From: UBA8516 sp035457865
Lineage (GTDB): Archaea > Thermoproteota > Nitrososphaeria > Nitrososphaerales > Nitrosopumilaceae
Assembly (NCBI GenBank): GCA_035457865.1
Contig: DATIAR010000003.1
Location: 1-26,850 of the forward strand
Length of the DNA stretch: 26,850 bases
Reading direction: 5' to 3'
Below the pieces are notes generated by a model, which saw only the letters and a program-made list of their open reading frames with translations, had not been told where the DNA came from and made no database searches. A program made the translations under genes and the position numbers. Every line of letters starts with the position of its first letter. Within the stretch, counting starts at the first letter, position 1. Below are positions 22,590 through 26,850 of the stretch, in pieces.

Positions 22590-22610
22590 ATGGTTTAAAT
22601 AGCAAACCAT
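22590..22610 (+). promoter_or_regulatory. TATA box inside a perfect inverted repeat, upstream of the ferredoxin gene
   Basis: ATGGTTT (22590-22596) and AAACCAT (22604-22610) are perfect 7-bp arms around a 7-nt spacer aaatagc. The TATA-like tttaaata lies across the first arm and spacer. Initiation would fall near 22622-22627, leaving a 10-15 nt leader before ATG 22637. A repressor bound here would exclude TBP. Confidence 0.45.
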
Positions 22611-22636
22611 GACAAGATGAAAAAGAGAAGATAAAA

Positions 22637-22945
22637 ATGCCAATAGCAATACTTCCAGACATTGATGAACAAAGATGTATAGGCTGCGCACTATGCGTAG
22701 AAATCTGTACTTCTCTTGGTCCAGATGTACTTCGTGTAAAACCCGTTGAGGGTTGGAAGAGAGGAAAAGCATTCGTCTTTTATCCAGAAAGATGCATCTC
22801 TGATGGAGCATGCATAGGAGTTTGTCCAACAAAGTCAATCTTTTGGATGAGACCAATGACTTACACAGCTGGTCAACCAGTTCCTCTTCACAAGAACGGA
22901 GTCTTTGTAAAAGGCTGGGCAGAAGACGCCGCACTAAGCAAATAA
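22637..22945 (+). CDS. Two-cluster ferredoxin with an Asp replacing one cluster Cys
   Basis: 102 residues. The first motif is CIGCALCVEIC (C-x2-C-x2-C-x3-C) near residue 14; the second is C-I-S-D-G-A-C-I-G-V-C-P, where the second of the usual four Cys is Asp. The C-x2-D-x2-C order is that of Pyrococcus furiosus ferredoxin, whose Asp-ligated cluster interconverts between 3Fe-4S and 4Fe-4S; by analogy one cluster here may do so. The loop between motifs is long (about 27 residues), with a basic KPVEGWKRGKA. The C-terminal 40 residues carry no extra Cys. It is a soluble electron carrier, perhaps for 2-oxoacid oxidoreductases. ATG start. Confidence 0.88.
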   Translation: MPIAILPDIDEQRCIGCALCVEICTSLGPDVLRVKPVEGWKRGKAFVFYPERCISDGACIGVCPTKSIFWMRPMTYTAGQPVPLHKNGVFVKGWAEDAALSK

Positions 22946-22980
22946 GCGGAATCTGTTCGCACTCCTTTTTCTTATTTTTG

Positions 22981-24495
22981 CTACCTACTAATTGATATTA
23001 CTTTGATTTTTCTAGACAGTAATTTTATGTGGTTTTTTAAAAATTCGTCATTTGCTAGGTATGCCGTCTTAAAATTATTATTGGCAAAAAAGATCTTCCA
23101 TGTTTTTGTAAATTCTGAAAACTCATTTTGATTATATCGTATTCTTGGCATAACATAATGTGATGCAGGATACATGTCAGATATTTCAAGAGGGATTATC
23201 CCTAGAAAAGGATTAAACTGACAAAACTGAACATTATCATATTTTTTTACAAACCTTTTTTTCAAGTCATTATATTCCTTTGAAAGATAGAATGGTCTGG
23301 CTGTGCCATCTGGCACAATAACAAGGATGTCTTTTTTACACTTGAACTTACGAACTAATCCATGAAATGACATGACTTCTGGTCTGAACTGATCCTCCTT
23401 TGAAAAGAGAAAAATGGCCTTTTCTTTAAATCGGGGGGTTCTATCCACAAAGTACCGTGGGTTTTCTATAAATACATTAATGGATTCAAAGAGCTTGGGA
23501 TGTGAACGTGCCTTTTTTAGAACATATTCCCATAGTCTTCCTTCATGAATGGCTTCTTTTACTCTGTTAACTTCAGCTTTTATTGCAAATAAGTTATGCA
23601 ATGCAATTTTGTTTGTTCTATTTTCAAACTCAAGAGTAAGCAACTCTTTTGGAGTGTATTTTGTACAAACTTCGCAACTACAAGAAAAATATGACATCTC
23701 ATCAAGTCTGGTTGTTACATCATCCATTATGTATCTGTCTTTTCTTGCATAAAGTATGTACGATGCAGAATCAAATGTGTCACATCCTAACGCAACTGCA
23801 AGTGGAATTGTCATGGGATGACCTGCCCCAAAAAGATGCAATGGAATAGAATCAGGCATCTGCTTCTTTGCAGTAAGTATCATCTTTGCAAGTAACGTGT
23901 ACTCATATGATTCCATGAATTCAACTGGACTTCCAAGCGCGAGCATTTCAAATCCGTAATCTACAAGAGTTTTTGTTGATCTTTTTACAAGATCAAAATG
24001 CTCTCCTCCTTGTATTGGACCAACCCATATCTGTCCATTTTTTTCACTCTGCTCTAGAGTTTCTTTTGAAACTTTTAAGGTATGGTCAACGTACGACTTC
24101 GCCTTTTTTTTAGAGAGACCATAACCAGTAGGTCTATCAAGCGGGATTGCAATATCAGCTTGTATATTTTTTTCAAAAGACGCCATGTCCTTTGGTTCTA
24201 CATCTACTCTACCATATTCTAAGACTTGATATCCACCAGAATCTGTCATTACCGTTCCATCAAAATTTATAATATTATGAATACCACGCTCTATTGCTTC
24301 CTCTTTGTAATTGTTTAAGGTGATGTAGGCGTTTGTTATAATCAGATCAAAACCCATCTCACGCATTTTTTGTGGTGAAATAGACTGCCTTACGGGATGA
24401 ACTACAGGTACATAAGCGGGTGTTTCTACCTTGCCGTGATTTGTATGAAGTATTCCTATCCTTCCTGCAAGATCACTTTTTTTTATCTCAAACAT
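22981..24495 (-). CDS. tgtA: Archaeosine tRNA-guanine transglycosylase (preQ0-inserting TGT)
   Basis: 504 residues. It exchanges guanine-15 in archaeal tRNAs for preQ0, the first step to archaeosine. Catalytic Asp 85 in MTDSGGYQ and the nucleophile Asp 242 in TFDSASY are present, as are the zinc ligands C272-S-C274-E-V-C277 and His 300. Spacing agrees with the Pyrococcus enzyme. Residues about 370-500 form the C-terminal domain (VPDGTARPFYLS, CQFNPFLGIIPLEI). The PUA domain that normally closes the protein at about 580 residues seems absent: the sequence stops after KVISISR. ATG start. The AK6-like kinase gene lies 34 bp upstream on the same strand. Confidence 0.9.
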   Translation of the reverse strand: MFEIKKSDLAGRIGILHTNHGKVETPAYVPVVHPVRQSISPQKMREMGFDLIITNAYITLNNYKEEAIERGIHNIINFDGTVMTDSGGYQVLEYGRVDVEPKDMASFEKNIQADIAIPLDRPTGYGLSKKKAKSYVDHTLKVSKETLEQSEKNGQIWVGPIQGGEHFDLVKRSTKTLVDYGFEMLALGSPVEFMESYEYTLLAKMILTAKKQMPDSIPLHLFGAGHPMTIPLAVALGCDTFDSASYILYARKDRYIMDDVTTRLDEMSYFSCSCEVCTKYTPKELLTLEFENRTNKIALHNLFAIKAEVNRVKEAIHEGRLWEYVLKKARSHPKLFESINVFIENPRYFVDRTPRFKEKAIFLFSKEDQFRPEVMSFHGLVRKFKCKKDILVIVPDGTARPFYLSKEYNDLKKRFVKKYDNVQFCQFNPFLGIIPLEISDMYPASHYVMPRIRYNQNEFSEFTKTWKIFFANNNFKTAYLANDEFLKNHIKLLSRKIKVISISR

Positions 24496-24529
24496 TTCAC
24501 AATACCATCAAGTAGGGTGTTATTTGAAT

Positions 24530-25078
24530 TTAGTAGGGGAAAAATCGTTTTAGGTCATTTTTTTCAGTAATCAAGCCAAGCCAATCTACTTCGTCTTCTA
24601 TAAAAATACCCTTTACAAAAAGATCTCTTATTTTTTTTACAATGCTACTGACAGATTTACCAGTTGTATTTAACTGAAAAGTCCTATCTGAACCAAATTC
24701 ATTAATTGAATCATAATAAGTTACTCCAAGAATCTCACTACCAAGATTCTCAATTGCTTTTTGGTGTGAATATTTTCTTTTTTCATAAATAGAAATGAGC
24801 TTATACGGATCCTTTCTTAGAACAACAGCCACCTTTACTTGTTTTCTTGAAACTACATACGGAGCCAAGTGCCCAACAACAAGCGAATTTTTTGTAATTA
24901 TTTTTTCAAGTGTTTTTTTTAATTTTTTTACATCAACATCCAAAGTTCCTGCACTTTCTTCAAAAACTCCTTTTTGCAATGCTACTTTGTTTATGTCAAT
25001 TAGATCTAAACCTAGTTGCATTGCAAGCAGTTTTGCTACAGTATGTTTTCCTACGCCAGGATTACCAGTTAATATCAT
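24530..25078 (-). CDS. AK6/Fap7-like adenylate kinase (small P-loop kinase)
   Basis: 182 residues from ATG 25078, which puts the Walker A loop GNPGVGKHT at residues 5-13 as in AK6/Fap7 proteins; an upstream GTG (25087) would add three residues. VVGHLAPYVV around 67-76 and VVLRKDPYKL, typical of the NMP and lid regions, follow. Homologues act as adenylate kinase/ATPase in late small-subunit ribosome maturation. The C-terminal 40 residues (DLFVKGIFIEDEVDWLGL) are an extension consistent with the archaeal form. It probably shares an operon with tgtA. It is divergent from the YchF GTPase gene, with TATA-like sequences for both within 80 bp. Confidence 0.8.
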   Translation of the reverse strand: MILTGNPGVGKHTVAKLLAMQLGLDLIDINKVALQKGVFEESAGTLDVDVKKLKKTLEKIITKNSLVVGHLAPYVVSRKQVKVAVVLRKDPYKLISIYEKRKYSHQKAIENLGSEILGVTYYDSINEFGSDRTFQLNTTGKSVSSIVKKIRDLFVKGIFIEDEVDWLGLITEKNDLKRFFPY

Positions 25079-25126
25079 TGACAACACTTATGATCAAAAC
25101 AAATCAAATTAAACGATTTCTGCAAT

Positions 25127-25136
25127 ACTAAATAAG
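25127..25136 (+). promoter_or_regulatory. TATA box of the YchF GTPase - kae1 operon
   Basis: actaaataag is centred about 27 nt before the ATG at 25159, the spacing of a leaderless promoter. Confidence 0.4.
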
Positions 25137-25158
25137 AGCATAAATTCAGATAGTTTCC

Positions 25159-26352
25159 ATGCAAATTGGCCTTCTTGGTAAAACAAATGTTGGGAAATCA
25201 ACTTTTTTCTCAGCTGCAACAGAAACCACTGCCCAAATAGGAAATTATCCTTTTACTACAATAGAACCAAACGTTGGAATTGCACATGTAAAGGCAGTAT
25301 GTGCATGCAAACACTTTGGAATAGAACACAAGCATCCTTTATGTTTTAATGGGACAAGACTCATACCAGTAAAATTAATCGATGTTGCCGGACTTGTTCC
25401 CGGAGCTCATGAAGGTAAGGGCCTTGGTAACAAGTTTTTGGATGATGCAAGACAATCTGAAGTATTGATACATGTTGTTGATGCATCAGGCTCAACAGAC
25501 ATTCAAGGACATTCAGTTCCTGTGGGAACGCATGATCCACTGGAAGATGTCAAGTTTGTTGAAGAAGAATTTGATTTATGGATGAAAGAAATCTTGCAAC
25601 GTGAATGGCAAAAATTATCAAGAGAAATGGAAAGTAAAGGTGCCAAAATTGTTCAAGGAATTGCACAAAGATTCAGTGGACTTGGAATAAAAGAATACGA
25701 CGTGGAAATAATCATACAACATCTGAATCTTCAAACAAAAAAACCTACAGAATGGAGTGATTCAGATCTATCTACCTTCATAAAAGAACTACGAAAAAAA
25801 ACAAAACCAATAATCATTGCAGCAAACAAGGCTGATCTTTGTCATGATTTGAGCATTATTGACAAGCTAAAAAAAGAAGGAGCAACATTACCATGTAGTG
25901 CTGAAACAGAACTTCTCCTAAAAAAAGCAACAAAGAATGGTTTGATTGATTATTTCCCAGGTGAAAAAAATTTTAAAATCAAAGAAGGAATTAGTCTCAA
26001 CCCCCAACAACAAAAAGCACTAGATCTAGTAAAATTGGTTCTTTCAAAAATTGAAACCACAGGAGTACAACAAGCGTTGGACATGGCTTGTTTTGAGCTA
26101 CTTAAACTAATTGTAGTATATCCTGTTGAAGATGAAACAAAGCTATCAAACAAAGATGGTCAAGTCTTACCAGACGCTAGACTGTTACCTTCCAATTCTA
26201 CTGCAAAGGACCTTGCGCTAACCATACATGCAGATCTAGCAAAAGGGTTCTTGCATGCGATAGATGTAAAGACAAAGCAAAGAATAGGTGCACAGCATCA
26301 ACTAAAAAGTGGGGACGTTATAAAAATAGTATCAACATTGAGTAGAGGATAA
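25159..26352 (+). CDS. YchF/OBG-type GTPase with C-terminal TGS domain (archaeal form)
   Basis: 397 residues. G1 motif GKTNVGKST at 7-15, G2 YPFTTIEPN at 30-38, G3 DVAGLVPGAHEGKGLG at 75-90, and G4 NKAD in IIAANKAD. A Cys/His-rich insertion between G2 and G3 (C48-A-C50 ... H57 ... C62) is the position where archaeal members have a CxC...C...C cluster; one Cys is His here. The C-terminal 70 residues are a TGS domain (AKDLALTIHADLAKGFLHAID...GDVIKIV). Related proteins bind ribosomes and hydrolyse ATP or GTP. Its stop is one base before the kae1 start, so the two are translated from one message. Confidence 0.87.
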   Translation: MQIGLLGKTNVGKSTFFSAATETTAQIGNYPFTTIEPNVGIAHVKAVCACKHFGIEHKHPLCFNGTRLIPVKLIDVAGLVPGAHEGKGLGNKFLDDARQSEVLIHVVDASGSTDIQGHSVPVGTHDPLEDVKFVEEEFDLWMKEILQREWQKLSREMESKGAKIVQGIAQRFSGLGIKEYDVEIIIQHLNLQTKKPTEWSDSDLSTFIKELRKKTKPIIIAANKADLCHDLSIIDKLKKEGATLPCSAETELLLKKATKNGLIDYFPGEKNFKIKEGISLNPQQQKALDLVKLVLSKIETTGVQQALDMACFELLKLIVVYPVEDETKLSNKDGQVLPDARLLPSNSTAKDLALTIHADLAKGFLHAIDVKTKQRIGAQHQLKSGDVIKIVSTLSRG

Positions 26353-26353
26353 A

Positions 26354-26850
26354 ATGATAGCACTTGGAATTGAAAGTACAGCTCACACATTCTCATGTGC
26401 TGTATTAGAAAAAACTGGTAATAGCGGAAAAATTCTTTCCGATATAAGAAAAATCTATAGACCTCCTGATGGTGAGGGCATTCATCCAAGAGAAGCATCA
26501 AGACATCACGCAGAAAACTCTCCCATCGTTCTCTCAGAGTGTTTACAAAAAGCAGGTGTTAAAATTACTGATCTTAATATTATATCATATGCTGCCGGTC
26601 CTGGTCTTGGACCATGCTTGAGAATAGGAGCTGTAGTTGCCAGATCTCTTGCATCCTATTTCAACATTCCAATCTATCCAATAAATCACGCAATAGGTCA
26701 CATAGAACTTGGAAAGATGTTGACTGGAGCAAAAGATCCGTTAGTGCTGCTAGTTTCTGGAGGTCATACAATGATCTTGGCATTTTTATCAAAAAAATGG
26801 AGGGTGTTTGGAGAAACTTTGGACATAACACTTGGTCAGTTATTAGATCA
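26354..26850 (+). CDS. kae1: tRNA threonylcarbamoyladenosine synthase catalytic subunit Kae1 (cut by window end)
   Basis: 165 N-terminal residues are inside the window. Sugar-kinase-like (ASKHA) fold: MIALGIESTAHTFS at the start, AAGPGLGPCLRIG at 80-92, metal ligands His 112 and His 116 in NHAIGH, and VSGGHT at 134-139. Kae1 is the universal catalytic subunit that puts the threonylcarbamoyl group on A37 of ANN-decoding tRNAs within the KEOPS complex. In some archaea Kae1 is fused to the Bud32 kinase; whether that is so here cannot be seen. The gene follows the YchF GTPase by one base; GAGG at 26345-26348, five bases before the ATG, could serve as ribosome binding site for this internal operon gene. 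Confidence 0.93.
   Translation, partial: MIALGIESTAHTFSCAVLEKTGNSGKILSDIRKIYRPPDGEGIHPREASRHHAENSPIVLSECLQKAGVKITDLNIISYAAGPGLGPCLRIGAVVARSLASYFNIPIYPINHAIGHIELGKMLTGAKDPLVLLVSGGHTMILAFLSKKWRVFGETLDITLGQLLD

Noticed and set aside
22584..22934. A 116-codon minus-strand frame opposite the ferredoxin.
   Set aside because: It covers the ferredoxin gene and its promoter; the Leu/Arg-rich translation is a typical shadow.
1..26850. Mobile elements, CRISPR arrays, toxin-antitoxin or defence genes.
   Set aside because: No terminal inverted repeats with transposase, no regularly spaced repeats, and no recognisable defence domains were found.

Overview
The window looks like core chromosome of an ammonia-oxidising archaeon (Nitrososphaerota/Thaumarchaeota, probably Nitrosopumilus-like). 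Supporting signs are: a Rieske / cytochrome b / blue-copper respiratory module; archaeal information-processing genes (archaeosine tRNA-guanine transglycosylase, beta-CASP RNase, Kae1, archaeal-type YchF GTPase, AK6/Fap7-like kinase); an F420:NADP oxidoreductase; AT-rich DNA; and many genes with a TATA-like box about 25-30 nt before an ATG or TTG start, as expected for leaderless transcripts. I saw no insertion sequence, prophage, CRISPR array, rRNA gene or origin. Assignment below phylum is inference.

Layout. 1-4640: the end of a radical-SAM gene (Tes-like), a stand-alone asparagine-synthetase-type amidotransferase domain, a small membrane protein, a family 2 glycosyltransferase and a UDP-sugar (uronate-forming) dehydrogenase, suggestive of surface glycan synthesis. 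4690-6420: MtnA-type isomerase and a MIP18(DUF59)-PqqD fusion protein. 6436-8200: four small conserved-type proteins, one a membrane protein built from two copies of a D..SH..H unit. 8262-8336: tRNA-Arg(UCG). 8380-10861: class I aminotransferase, split-barrel flavin/F420 protein, small membrane protein and F420:NADP oxidoreductase. 10916-16845: histidine phosphatase, then a surface-anchored beta-sandwich protein followed by a giant membrane-anchored subtilase. 16886-19565: Rieske protein, cytochrome b (overlapping genes) and a membrane-anchored cupredoxin, forming a complex III plus copper-carrier module. 19562-20033: small beta protein and tRNA-Arg(UCU). 20069-22175: aCPSF2-like RNase and an OGG1-type DNA glycosylase as a tight pair. 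22288-22945: small Trp-rich protein and a ferredoxin with an Asp in place of one cluster Cys. 22981-26850: archaeosine TGT with AK6-like kinase, and YchF GTPase with kae1 (cut by the window end).

No clearly new multi-gene system stands out. The best leads are: (a) TATA boxes lying inside inverted repeats, with a shared GGTWT-N7-AWACC pattern in front of two Fe-S-linked genes; (b) the MIP18-PqqD fusion; (c) the internally duplicated His/Asp membrane protein; (d) the pyrolysin-size surface protease with its adjacent anchored partner; (e) the glutaminase-less asparagine synthetase domain near sugar-uronate genes. All promoter calls are by eye, and all family calls rest on motifs, not on database searches.
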